Source of the DNA: JBHHYN01 sp046757565 | GTDB taxonomy: Bacteria; Pseudomonadota; Gammaproteobacteria; Eutrophobiales; Eutrophobiaceae | Direction: 5' to 3' | Assembly (NCBI GenBank): GCA_046757565.1 | Contig: JBHHYN010000081.1 | Span: forward strand, 1 to 12,943 | Length of the DNA stretch: 12,943 nt | Shown here: piece by piece, positions 1 through 6,850 of the stretch | Numbering within the stretch: the stretch's first letter is position 1 | Layout: each line of letters opens with the position of its first letter | Position numbers and translations under genes: made by a program | Notes under the pieces: generated by a model | Database searches by the model: none | Told to the model about the DNA's origin: nothing | What the model saw: only the letters and a program-made list of their open reading frames with translations

Positions 1-51
1 AGGGGACTCTTAATCCCAAGGTCATAGGTTCAATCCCTATACGGCCCACCA
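1..51 (+). tRNA. tRNA-Lys(CUU), 3' part
   Basis: This is the 3' portion of a tRNA cut by the window edge. The anticodon loop CTCTTAA occupies 7-13, with anticodon CTT at 9-11, which reads the lysine codon AAG. The anticodon stem pairs 3-6 with 14-17, with a G-A mismatch at its outer end. A five-base T stem (24-28 with 36-40) encloses the loop TTCAATC at 29-35. The acceptor strand ACGGCCC at 41-47 is followed by discriminator A and an encoded CCA ending at 51. The D arm and 5' acceptor strand lie outside the window, so acceptor pairing cannot be verified. Confidence 0.9.
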
Positions 52-117
52 ATTATTTTTAAATAATCAGCCGGGTAGGGAGCGAACCTATTCATTAGTA
101 TTGTTTATCCCTATACG

Positions 118-260
118 ATGAACATGAATGTTCAAGTGTCGCGTGCGCACGACTGCATGGATGCAGGACGACTCCATGGAAGGAGAAGGTAGAGAACGTC
201 TGGAACACGTTCTCGAGATAGAACGACTCAGGAGACAAAGTCGAGGAAACGCAAGCGCGA
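118..260 (+). ncRNA. Hairpin-rich, GGA-rich region after the tRNA; candidate CsrA/RsmA-binding RNA
   Basis: This non-coding stretch holds consecutive small inverted repeats: 120-133 (GAACA, loop TGAA), a 10-base palindrome at 142-151, 154-165 (TGCA stem, TGGA loop), 172-185 (CTCC stem, ATGGAA loop), 192-214 (8-bp stem, loop CTGGAAC) and 224-243 (5-bp stem, loop CAGGAGACAA). GGA occurs seven times in 159-247, and in four hairpins it lies in the loop. That is the arrangement recognised by CsrA/RsmA in CsrB/RsmZ-type RNAs. No clear promoter or U-tract terminator is seen, so it may be the processed trailer of the tRNA transcript. A structured extragenic repeat is the main alternative. The rest of 52-332 shows no gene. 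Confidence 0.3.
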
Positions 261-332
261 CCGCCCCACCAATATAATCAATAGGCTATATGGTTTTTGG
301 TTTTATATTTTGTCCTGAATCTAAATCTTTAA

Positions 333-2861
333 TCAGAAGCGGAAGGCTGCTTCGACTCCCCAGGTCTGGGGCGCACCCAGGACGCAGCGTTGCAAGCCGC
401 CAAGGGTTACCGGATCCACCAGGCCGAGGGTGGTACCAATGGGTTGGTTGAACATCGTCTGACAATATTCCGCATCGAAGGCATTGCGTATGAAGGTGGA
501 AACCTCCCATTTATCGTCCGCACCCCGCAGGCCTGCCCGTGCATTCACGATATTGTAGGCTTCCTGCCTGGTCTGGGGATTTTGATTGGTTTCCGCGCCC
601 AGATTTTGATCGCCGGTGAAATTGTATTCACTGCGCACAAACCACTTCATCGTGGTACGGGGCAGCGCATCGGACCATTCCGCCACCAGGGAGAGTTGCC
701 ACTTGGGCGAGAAGTGATTGCGCAGGCCGGTCAGATTGCGCGGCGGCGGCAACACACCGGCGGCCTGGGAAGCGGCAACGATGGCGGGCAGATTGGTCGC
801 GTTCGGGAACGAATCGAATTCCGAATCCAGGTAGCTGACACCGAGGACGGCAAAGAGCTGCTCGATGGGTTGCGTACGGAATTCCATTTCAACACCCTGT
901 TGGGTCAGATCACCGGCATTCTGCACGATAAAGTTGACGCCATCGAACTGGCGGTCCTGAAAATCGGAGATCTCGGTGTGGAAGTAGGTCACATTGGCGA
1001 TTAACCGGTTATCGAACCAGCTGCTTTTGAATCCGGCCTCATAGTTATCCACGGTTTCGGAATCGAATACCCGTTCATTCGTTGCCAATACCCGGTTGGC
1101 CCCTTCCGAGTTAAACCCGCCGGATTTGAATCCCGTCGAAGCGGAGGCGAAAATCATGATATCTTCGCTGAAGTTGTAACTGCTATTCACCAGCCAGGTG
1201 ACCTCTACATTATTGGTTTTCAGGTTGGGCAGGTTTTCCGGTGCGCGCAGGCCCAGGCCGGAGCCCGGTGGTGTCCCCGGCGGCGGCGTCGGTGTCGGGC
1301 CGACGATGAAGTTGTTGATCACAGTTGAAAAGCTGCCGTCTTTCTCGTCACGGGTCCAGCGGACCCCACCGGTGAGTCTGAGTGTGTCCGTAACGTTGAA
1401 GGTCAACTGCCCGAATGCGGCATAACTGGTGAGGTCCTGGTTGAACTGTCCGTCGATGGCACCGGCTTGCGGGAACAGGCTGCAACCCACACCGGCATTC
1501 GTTGCCAGGCTGGTGGGCAGGCCGAACGGGCCAAGCGCTCCGGTGGCGGCGGCAACTGCAGCGGCCTGGGCGGCCGCGGGCGGTGCACCACCGGCAAGGG
1601 CCGTTGTCAGGACTGTCTGGAAGACCTGGCCGGCGACAATATTCGTGGCCGCGGAGCAGAAGTCAGGGCCAATATCGAAGTTCTGATCAATCGCGTAATC
1701 TTCATCATAGAAATAGAGGCCGGCCACGTATTCCAGTTTGCCACCGGTTGGAGACAGGAGTTGAAGTTCCTGGGAAAAGGTCTCGGTATCGTAAGCGGTC
1801 ACGCGGTTCAACAGATCGGCCGGCAGCCTCAGAACCGATTCGAAAGTGTCATTGGACCAGTCCCGGTAGGAGGTGATGGAGCGGATGGTATGCCCGCCGA
1901 CCTTCCATTGGATATCGGCCGAGATCCCCCATTGCTCGTCTACTGCATTGTCTTTATTGTCCTGGTTAATATTAAAATCGAAGGTATCGGTGACATCCGG
2001 TGTCGGCCCGAGCGGCGCCAGGGGAACCGGGCTCAGTACCGTAGCCAGGGTCGTCAGGAATTGGGGCAGTACGGTATCCGATTTTACTTCAATGACCGTC
2101 CCTTCATTTTCCACCTTCGTATAGTCGGCAGTGAGGGTCATCTCCAGGTTGTCCGCAGGGGTAAAATAGATCTTGCCCCGTAGTGTGGTATCGTTCCAGG
2201 CGCCGACTTCACCCTTGTTATTGCGCAGCACAAAGTGGTTATCGCCGTAGCCGTCGCGGTCCGTGTGATGGAAGGAGAGACGCCCGCTCAGGTTGTCGGT
2301 CATGCCACCGCCGACGGCCCCGGAAAAACGTTTTTCACCGAAGTTACCCATGCTGATGCGGAACTGGCCTTCGAGCTCTTCCGTGGGTTTACGGGTGCGG
2401 ATGTTCAATGCCCCCATGGAGGCATTGCGTCCAAACAGTGTGCCCTGTGGCCCGCGTAGAACCTCGACCATCTCCAGATCGGTGAGGCTGCCTACCACTG
2501 ATGCCGGCCGTGGGTAGTAGACCCCGTCAATAAACACCGCGACACTGGGTTCGATGGCATTGTTCCCGACGGAGCCGACACCACGCATGATGATACGGTT
2601 ATTGGCGACCTGGCTGGACTGGGTCAGGGAGAGATTAGGTGTGAATTGACCAAGCTCCTGCAGGGTATCGATGCCCGAATCTTCCATGAAATCGCCGGTA
2701 AATGTTGAGATGGAGATGGGGACATCCTGGACATCTTCCGCGCGCTTTTGCGCCGTGACGACGACTTCCTCAATCTGGGCCAGGGCCGTGTTGACCCAGG
2801 CCAGAGCGAACAGCGAGATGACCGTCCTGGCAGGCGGATTGAAACCACATAGATTCAGCAT
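333..2861 (-). CDS. TonB-dependent outer-membrane receptor
   Basis: This is a TonB-dependent receptor of 842 residues that imports a scarce ligand such as a siderophore, vitamin or organic compound across the outer membrane using TonB energy; the substrate is not identifiable. The start at 2861 is preferred over 2876 because GGGGAG (2869-2874) sits 7 bases before it, while 2876 has no clear ribosome site. A signal peptide (about residues 1-28, ending ALA) is followed directly by the TonB box region EEVVVTAQKR, then the plug domain (about 40-155, with VEVLRGPQGTLFGRNA) and the beta barrel. The protein ends VEAAFRF, the usual aromatic C-terminal signal for barrel insertion. Two loops are low-complexity (Ala/Pro-rich and Pro/Gly-rich). 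It is the last of three minus-strand genes, but the 289-base gap suggests its own promoter. Confidence 0.95.
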   Translation of the reverse strand: MLNLCGFNPPARTVISLFALAWVNTALAQIEEVVVTAQKRAEDVQDVPISISTFTGDFMEDSGIDTLQELGQFTPNLSLTQSSQVANNRIIMRGVGSVGNNAIEPSVAVFIDGVYYPRPASVVGSLTDLEMVEVLRGPQGTLFGRNASMGALNIRTRKPTEELEGQFRISMGNFGEKRFSGAVGGGMTDNLSGRLSFHHTDRDGYGDNHFVLRNNKGEVGAWNDTTLRGKIYFTPADNLEMTLTADYTKVENEGTVIEVKSDTVLPQFLTTLATVLSPVPLAPLGPTPDVTDTFDFNINQDNKDNAVDEQWGISADIQWKVGGHTIRSITSYRDWSNDTFESVLRLPADLLNRVTAYDTETFSQELQLLSPTGGKLEYVAGLYFYDEDYAIDQNFDIGPDFCSAATNIVAGQVFQTVLTTALAGGAPPAAAQAAAVAAATGALGPFGLPTSLATNAGVGCSLFPQAGAIDGQFNQDLTSYAAFGQLTFNVTDTLRLTGGVRWTRDEKDGSFSTVINNFIVGPTPTPPPGTPPGSGLGLRAPENLPNLKTNNVEVTWLVNSSYNFSEDIMIFASASTGFKSGGFNSEGANRVLATNERVFDSETVDNYEAGFKSSWFDNRLIANVTYFHTEISDFQDRQFDGVNFIVQNAGDLTQQGVEMEFRTQPIEQLFAVLGVSYLDSEFDSFPNATNLPAIVAASQAAGVLPPPRNLTGLRNHFSPKWQLSLVAEWSDALPRTTMKWFVRSEYNFTGDQNLGAETNQNPQTRQEAYNIVNARAGLRGADDKWEVSTFIRNAFDAEYCQTMFNQPIGTTLGLVDPVTLGGLQRCVLGAPQTWGVEAAFRF

Positions 2862-2946
2862 GTGCGCGCTCCCCATTAATTTGTTCTTTATGTTGGTTGC
2901 TCTGCATAAAATTTAAAGGCCGTTATGGCAGATTCTCCCAATTCGA

Positions 2947-2973
2947 ATATTATCTGTTTATATCTCAATTCAA
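2947..2973 (-). promoter_or_regulatory. Possible promoter of the TonB receptor
   Basis: On the minus strand TTGAAT (2968-2973) and TAATAT (2947-2952) are separated by 15 bases, shorter than the ideal 17. The site lies about 85 bases upstream of the chosen start, inside an AT-rich stretch. It is the best sigma70-like match in the 2862-3150 gap, but it is weak. I see no Fur box good enough to claim. Confidence 0.25.
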
Positions 2974-3081
2974 GCACATTTGGGGAGCCCAGGGAAGTTT
3001 TTTCAGACAGTTTCAGATAAATCATCCCCGGTTTGCTGCGAGGGTGTTTACTGATATGAGGAGCGAACCGGTGATTGACTC

Positions 3082-3112
3082 GTGGCCAGATGCCTTCAGC
3101 CGTATCGGCCAC
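3082..3112. other. Imperfect inverted repeat downstream of the PBP-fold gene
   Basis: GTGGCCAGAT (3082-3091) pairs with ATCGGCCAC (3104-3112) with a single bulged base and a 12-base loop. It lies about 40 bases beyond the stop codon of the PBP-fold gene and could act as a transcript-end hairpin. Neither side carries a U-tract, so a classical rho-independent terminator is not supported. Confidence 0.35.
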
Positions 3113-3150
3113 AAGTCCGGGTTTTATCAATCTCACCGTCAGTAGTGAGC

Positions 3151-4032
3151 CTATTCAGTCATGACCGATATGGTCGAGGTCTCATACTCCCCCTGTGCGA
3201 GGGCGCCTTCCGGAAATATATTGTGTTCGGCAATCCAGTTATGGGAGGTTTCATAGACCTCGCGAGTATAGGGTTCAAACACGATCCGTTCACCCGGCCC
3301 CATACGGCGTACATCGATAAGGTCGTGAAAACGTTTTGGCAGCTCTTTGAGATAGTAATGGGTATACAGCTCCGGGCGCAGGTCGATATCACGCTGGGCG
3401 CGTCGTAGCGCGTGGTAATATTTCCGCACATCTTCAGGATCGGGCTCGCCCGTGACCATTGCCGCCATCATAAACGTGGTTTCGCAGACCTTCCTGAAAC
3501 CCAGTTGCTCACAAACATAGGCGGGGCAACTGAACAGACTTGCCGCCGGCACCTTGCGATCCACCAATAATTCCAGGCGATGAAACAGCAGGCCGTCCGA
3601 GAAGCTCAGATTAATCTCCTCCGGTTTCAGCCACTGTTCCAGATACTGGATCGTCGAATAGTGGCTGCCGGACTGGTAACCGACTGATATGGGGATATGG
3701 GCGAGATCGACAGGTGTCTGGATGTCGGATTCAGGCGGTACGAAAATACCTGCCGGGGCGACTGAATAGGCATCACGGAAAAGCTTGCCATGGCCCGCCG
3801 CCGCAGCCGCATTAACGGTCCAGTGGCAGGCAGTGCTGACATCGCACTTGCGTCCCTGTTCGTAGGTCTGATAGGCGCCCACCTTGTCGCCCAGGTCATG
3901 GACCTTGCCCTCCCTGGAGGTAAGCTGATCTCGAAATTCGTAGTTCAGTTTCTCGTCAGTAAAGTAGTCTTTTTCCTCGGCTACCCATTCGTGCAGACGC
4001 ATGTGCGGCGCAATGATAAATTTTTTAGACAT
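3151..4032 (-). CDS. NMT1/THI5-type periplasmic-binding-fold protein without signal peptide
   Basis: The 293-residue protein resembles the type 2 periplasmic-binding fold of the NMT1/THI5/SsuA group. An N-terminal lobe starts with the strand KFIIAPH, a ligand-loop-like stretch DVSTACHWTVNAAAAAG follows (about residues 84-100), then a hinge region (IPISVGYQSGSHYS) and a second lobe. It begins MSKKFIIAPH with no signal peptide or lipobox, so it is probably cytoplasmic. No ABC permease or ATPase is nearby. This fits an enzyme or ligand sensor of the fold, such as the THI5 or hydroxyphthalate-decarboxylase-like branches, better than a transporter component. GAGGAG at 4040-4045 is 7 bases before the start. 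It lies 73 bases after the regulator on the same strand and may be co-transcribed with it. The specific function is unknown. Confidence 0.75.
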   Translation of the reverse strand: MSKKFIIAPHMRLHEWVAEEKDYFTDEKLNYEFRDQLTSREGKVHDLGDKVGAYQTYEQGRKCDVSTACHWTVNAAAAAGHGKLFRDAYSVAPAGIFVPPESDIQTPVDLAHIPISVGYQSGSHYSTIQYLEQWLKPEEINLSFSDGLLFHRLELLVDRKVPAASLFSCPAYVCEQLGFRKVCETTFMMAAMVTGEPDPEDVRKYYHALRRAQRDIDLRPELYTHYYLKELPKRFHDLIDVRRMGPGERIVFEPYTREVYETSHNWIAEHNIFPEGALAQGEYETSTISVMTE

Positions 4033-4105
4033 ACGCTTTCTCCTCTAACTTAAGGCGTTAATTTTCTTGATCGCAACTGTAATCATTAATCTGAAATACG
4101 GCTAT

Positions 4106-4876
4106 TCAACAACAGGCCTGGGGAGACGGTATCGTCTCACCGTTCTCCGCCACACGGCGTGTTCGGATCTCCTTTAAATGCCGGCCCATCAGTTCCCGGG
4201 CCCCTTCACTGTCGCCGGATGTTATCAACGTGTAGATCCCCTGGTGTAAATCGAGTACATGTTCCGCAACCTCCCGGGTCAAGGTCCGGTTATGGACCGG
4301 CCAGGCCACATGCCGGAAGGAGAGTAGTTGTACCCTGAGCACCCGGTTACGGGCGGCATCGGCAACGGCCAGATGGAAGGCAAAACATGACCGGGTATAG
4401 GCGTCTACATCATCAAGCTTTGTTTCAGCCTCGGCGAGCAGCGCTTCGATCTGCTGTAAATCATCTATGCCGGCATTTTCCGCCGCAAGCTCGGCTGCCA
4501 TCATCTCCAACGCCCGTTGTGCATCCAGTATTTCACCGGCACTCACATCCATCAGATTGAGCTGGATGGCAAGGGCATCGGCAAACAGGTGCGGGTTGCC
4601 GGACGCTATCCGGGCGCCGCCGCCGGCGCCGGCGCGAATTTCAACAATGCCGCTGGCCTCGAGTCGTTTCATGGCATCCCGTACCGCTATGCGGCTTACT
4701 CCAAACCGTTTAGTCAGTTCGCCCTCTGTCCCCAGCATGTCTCCGGGCCGCAGCGCACCATCAAACAGGGCGTCACGTACGTGCACGACGATCTTTGCTG
4801 AAAGTGTCGTGGCTATGGGTGCGGCCCCAAACAGGTGCGGCGTTGCATGGATTTGGATCGCGGGATGTTCGGTCAT
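4106..4876 (-). CDS. GntR-family transcriptional regulator, FadR/FCD subfamily
   Basis: This is a 256-residue DNA-binding regulator. The winged helix-turn-helix spans about residues 25-92 (GVSRIAVRDAMKRLEASGIV is the recognition part), with a Gly-rich wing (AGAGGGARIA). The FCD ligand-binding domain fills about 110-240. FCD domains usually bind a metal through an Asp-x3-His pair plus two more His. Here H168, H211 and H233 fit, but the Asp position appears to be Cys164 (C-F-A-F-H). Family members respond to organic acids of catabolic pathways. It is divergent from the hemerythrin operon and upstream of the PBP-fold gene, so both are plausible targets. Only a weak ribosome site (AGGTT) precedes the start. 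The effector is unknown. Confidence 0.9.
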   Translation of the reverse strand: MTEHPAIQIHATPHLFGAAPIATTLSAKIVVHVRDALFDGALRPGDMLGTEGELTKRFGVSRIAVRDAMKRLEASGIVEIRAGAGGGARIASGNPHLFADALAIQLNLMDVSAGEILDAQRALEMMAAELAAENAGIDDLQQIEALLAEAETKLDDVDAYTRSCFAFHLAVADAARNRVLRVQLLSFRHVAWPVHNRTLTREVAEHVLDLHQGIYTLITSGDSEGARELMGRHLKEIRTRRVAENGETIPSPQACC

Positions 4877-4908
4877 GTTACAACCTGTCAGCTATTCACT
4901 TCTCAAAT

Positions 4909-4937
4909 ATGATAAATATAATATATTTAACAAACAA
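4909..4937 (-). promoter_or_regulatory. Candidate promoter and palindromic operator of the FCD regulator
   Basis: On the minus strand TTGTTT (4932-4937) and TATCAT (4909-4914) are spaced by exactly 17 bases, about 30 bases upstream of the regulator start. A 17-base perfect odd palindrome (4913-4929, core AAATATA-A-TATATTT) fills the spacer between the two boxes. That is a typical position for an autoregulatory operator. AT-rich sequence produces palindromes by chance more easily, so the operator claim is moderate. Confidence 0.4.
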
Positions 4938-5056
4938 GCCATATTTACGGCTGTTCGGAAGGTATGTTTTGGAAGCAACCAGTGAGGTGTCATTTTAGTC
5001 AGGGATTTTCTATTATTCTGGAGCTATCCATCGCCAGAACCTTGTGGCAGCTTATA

Positions 5057-5072
5057 AATCCCTGGAGGGATT
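5057..5072. repeat. Inverted repeat AATCCC-TGGA-GGGATT
   Basis: A six-base inverted repeat with a four-base centre abuts and slightly overlaps the predicted -35 box of the hemerythrin promoter. It could be a second regulator site at about -40. Upstream genes run away from it, so a terminator role is unlikely. Confidence 0.35.
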
Positions 5073-5108
5073 GCTATACTATTATTATAGTATTATAATA
5101 CTATAATA
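5071..5108 (+). promoter_or_regulatory. Hemerythrin-operon promoter overlaid by a three-half-site operator
   Basis: TTGCTA (5071-5076) and a perfect TATAAT (5094-5099) are spaced by 17 bases. A second possible -10, TATACT (5075-5080), has an extended TGC before it. Lying over these, ATACTAT (5076-5082), ATAGTAT (5087-5093) and ATACTAT (5098-5104) alternate in orientation with starts exactly 11 bases apart. The last two form the core of a 26-base perfect palindrome at 5083-5108. A bound protein would block RNA polymerase, which suggests repression. The regulator is unknown; the adjacent FCD protein is one candidate. Confidence 0.5.
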
Positions 5109-5215
5109 TGAATTATCTGTTGCACACATATATTTTAATGAGTAGGTCTTCCTCATGCCACGGTGGGAGTATGTGCAGACCAACTTTATCAGCAGTGATA
5201 CGGTGAACTTGGATA

Positions 5216-5725
5216 ATGACCATTCCGTTTGAGACACTGACTGCACAAACGCTCCATGATGAGCATCTGAACGTGCTGGCCCTGTTGGAAAAACTCGAGC
5301 TGGCGTTGGGCAGGCTTAAACCTGGCCAGTTGCCGGGAACCGGGGATAGCGGAATCACTTATTTACTCGGCGATATGATTGCCATGGTGGAAACGGAGCT
5401 GACAGCCCATTTTAAATTTGAAGAAGAGGAGCTTTTCCCCCTGTTGATAGAGGCAGGGGCCTCCGACATGACCGGGTTACTGTTGGAAGAGCATGACATC
5501 ATTCTTCCCCTGGCGCTGAAGCTGTGCGAACTGGCCGGAACAATCAGACGGGACGGTTACACAACTGAATCCTGGAATGAATTCAGGCTGCATGCTCTGG
5601 AGTTGGCTGAACGCTTGACCGGACATATTGAGAAAGAAGAGAGGGGGCTGTTGCCCTTGCTGGATGAATGGATCGATGCAGAGCAGGATGACCAATTAAC
5701 CGGTAATTATGCCTTGATGCGCTGA
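5216..5725 (+). CDS. Hemerythrin-like (HHE) diiron-domain protein
   Basis: This 169-residue, single-domain, probably cytoplasmic protein has the helical HHE pattern that binds a non-haem diiron centre. Visible ligand candidates are H14 and H17 (LHDEH), H65 and E69 (HFKFEEEELFP), H93 (EEHD) and H137 with E141 (HIEKEERGLLP). The duplicated H-x3-E-E-x-L-(F/L)-P signature is characteristic. Members bind oxygen or NO, or protect or repair iron proteins. Which of these applies here is not determined. The start at 5216 is preceded by GGTGA (5202-5206) with 9 bases between. It lies 44 bases before the acetyltransferase gene, likely one operon behind the operator at 5071-5108. Confidence 0.88.
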   Translation: MTIPFETLTAQTLHDEHLNVLALLEKLELALGRLKPGQLPGTGDSGITYLLGDMIAMVETELTAHFKFEEEELFPLLIEAGASDMTGLLLEEHDIILPLALKLCELAGTIRRDGYTTESWNEFRLHALELAERLTGHIEKEERGLLPLLDEWIDAEQDDQLTGNYALMR

Positions 5726-5769
5726 TGGACGTTTATCGGGCGTGATCATGTAACGAGCGGATATACATC

Positions 5770-6771
5770 ATGACTGAATTACAGAACAGAGCCAAGATCA
5801 GACCCTTAATTGCGGATGACTTTGACAGTGTTGTCAGTATCGATGCCGTCAATGGTGGACGCAGACGGCCGGCTTTTTTTGAAAAACGACTGGCTGCCGC
5901 CCTGGCTGAACCGAACTATTTCATCTATATCGGTTATGAAGATGATGACCGGTTGGCCGGCTACCTGCTGGCGCGCCTGCACGAAGGTGAATATGGCGAA
6001 TCCAGGCCGGTTGCGGTATTGGATGCCATCGGGGTTACCCCGGAATGCCAGGGGCAAGGGGTTGGAACGGCACTGTTGCAGAAATTGGAAGCGGTCCTTA
6101 AACATAAAAACGTGACGGAGATACAGACGCAGGCAGACTGGCACAATCTGGGTTTTCTGCGCTTTATCTCCGCTGCGGGGTTTCAGTTGGCGCCCAAGCA
6201 GGTGCTTGATCGTGGCGTTGACTATATGGATACCCTGGCGGTAGCGGACCCGGTGCAGTCGTTTCAGGTAGACACGATGGAACAGGATTTCAGCGGCCCG
6301 AGCGCGGACGATGCCCAGGCGCTGGCGCGTGATCGGGTTTACTGCCGCACCCTGGCAGCGGATGATTTCCCGGCACTGGTCCGTATCGATCGAAACATAA
6401 CCGGACGGGACAACACGGCTTATTACCAGCGCAAGATGAAGGAGGTGCTGGATGAGACCGGTATCCGTGTCTCTCTGGTGGCGGAAATTAAAGGTCAGGT
6501 CTTCGGCTTTATCATGGCGCGGGTGGATTTCGGAGAGTTCGGCCGCACGGAACCGACAGCCGTACTGGATAGTATCGGTGTCGACCCCGGTTTCAGCCAT
6601 CACCTCGTAGGTAGCGCCCTGTTGTCCCAACTGCTGGGGAACCTCACCGCCCTGCGGCTTGAGACGATACGCACCGAGGTTAGCGCGGACCACTTCGATG
6701 TGCTGAATTTCCTGATGCAAAACGGCTTCCACCCTTCACAGGAACTGGCCTTTTCCTACCACCTCGATTAA
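5770..6771 (+). CDS. Tandem-GNAT acetyltransferase
   Basis: The 333-residue protein consists of two GNAT folds in tandem. Domain 1 (about residues 8-155) has the acetyl-CoA P-loop QGQGVG at 94-99. Domain 2 (about 188-333) has HHLVGSA at the equivalent place, where the usual Gln/Arg is His. The halves show clear internal similarity: ARLHEGEYGESRPVAVLDAIGV in domain 1 matches ARVDFGEFGRTEPTAVLDSIGV in domain 2. The protein therefore arose by duplication, and domain 2 may have weaker or no cofactor binding. It would transfer an acetyl group from acetyl-CoA to an unknown amine, in the cytoplasm. A GGA-containing ribosome site lies about 10 bases before ATG. It follows the hemerythrin gene by 44 bases. 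A long opposite-strand frame over it is a shadow. Confidence 0.88.
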   Translation: MTELQNRAKIRPLIADDFDSVVSIDAVNGGRRRPAFFEKRLAAALAEPNYFIYIGYEDDDRLAGYLLARLHEGEYGESRPVAVLDAIGVTPECQGQGVGTALLQKLEAVLKHKNVTEIQTQADWHNLGFLRFISAAGFQLAPKQVLDRGVDYMDTLAVADPVQSFQVDTMEQDFSGPSADDAQALARDRVYCRTLAADDFPALVRIDRNITGRDNTAYYQRKMKEVLDETGIRVSLVAEIKGQVFGFIMARVDFGEFGRTEPTAVLDSIGVDPGFSHHLVGSALLSQLLGNLTALRLETIRTEVSADHFDVLNFLMQNGFHPSQELAFSYHLD

Positions 6772-6800
6772 CCCGGCCAGCCGCAGGATAACTTCATGTT

Positions 6801-6828
6801 CCCGGTATGACAGGTAAGTGTTGCCGGG
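6801..6828 (+). terminator. Hairpin after the acetyltransferase gene, possible terminator
   Basis: CCCGGTA (6801-6807) pairs with TGCCGGG (6822-6828) over seven positions including one G-U pair. A further ACA/TGT pairing is possible inside the loop. It begins 30 bases after the stop codon. No U-tract follows, so it may be a weak or factor-assisted terminator, or an RNA-stabilising hairpin. Confidence 0.35.
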
Positions 6829-6850
6829 ACTATGATTATTTGGATAATGA

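Noticed and set aside
1..332. Prophage or island integration at tRNA-Lys
   Set aside because: No integrase or phage genes are in the window and the tRNA end repeat is only nine bases, so only a minor note was kept.
390..2183. Long plus-strand open frames (204 and 238 codons) inside the TonB receptor gene
   Set aside because: They lie antisense to a clear receptor with signal peptide, TonB box and C-terminal signature, and their products look unlike real proteins.
2940..2975. Possible Fur box upstream of the TonB receptor
   Set aside because: GATAATATTCGAATT matches only the first six bases of the Fur consensus and lacks the symmetric second half.
2888..3145. Two overlapping 82-codon frames, one on each strand, in the gap between the receptor and the PBP-fold gene
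   Set aside because: Both need non-ATG starts, lack ribosome sites and overlap each other almost fully. The minus one starts 14 bases after the PBP-fold stop and cannot be wholly excluded.
5155..5232. 25-codon frame (MPRWEYVQTNF...) overlapping the hemerythrin start, a possible leader peptide
   Set aside because: It has only a weak AGG ribosome signal and no attenuation hairpins. Its overlap with the gene start could be chance.
5806..6732. 308-codon open frame on the minus strand over the tandem-GNAT gene
   Set aside because: The plus frame has two recognisable GNAT domains and a ribosome site. The antisense translation shows no family features and is explained by codon bias.
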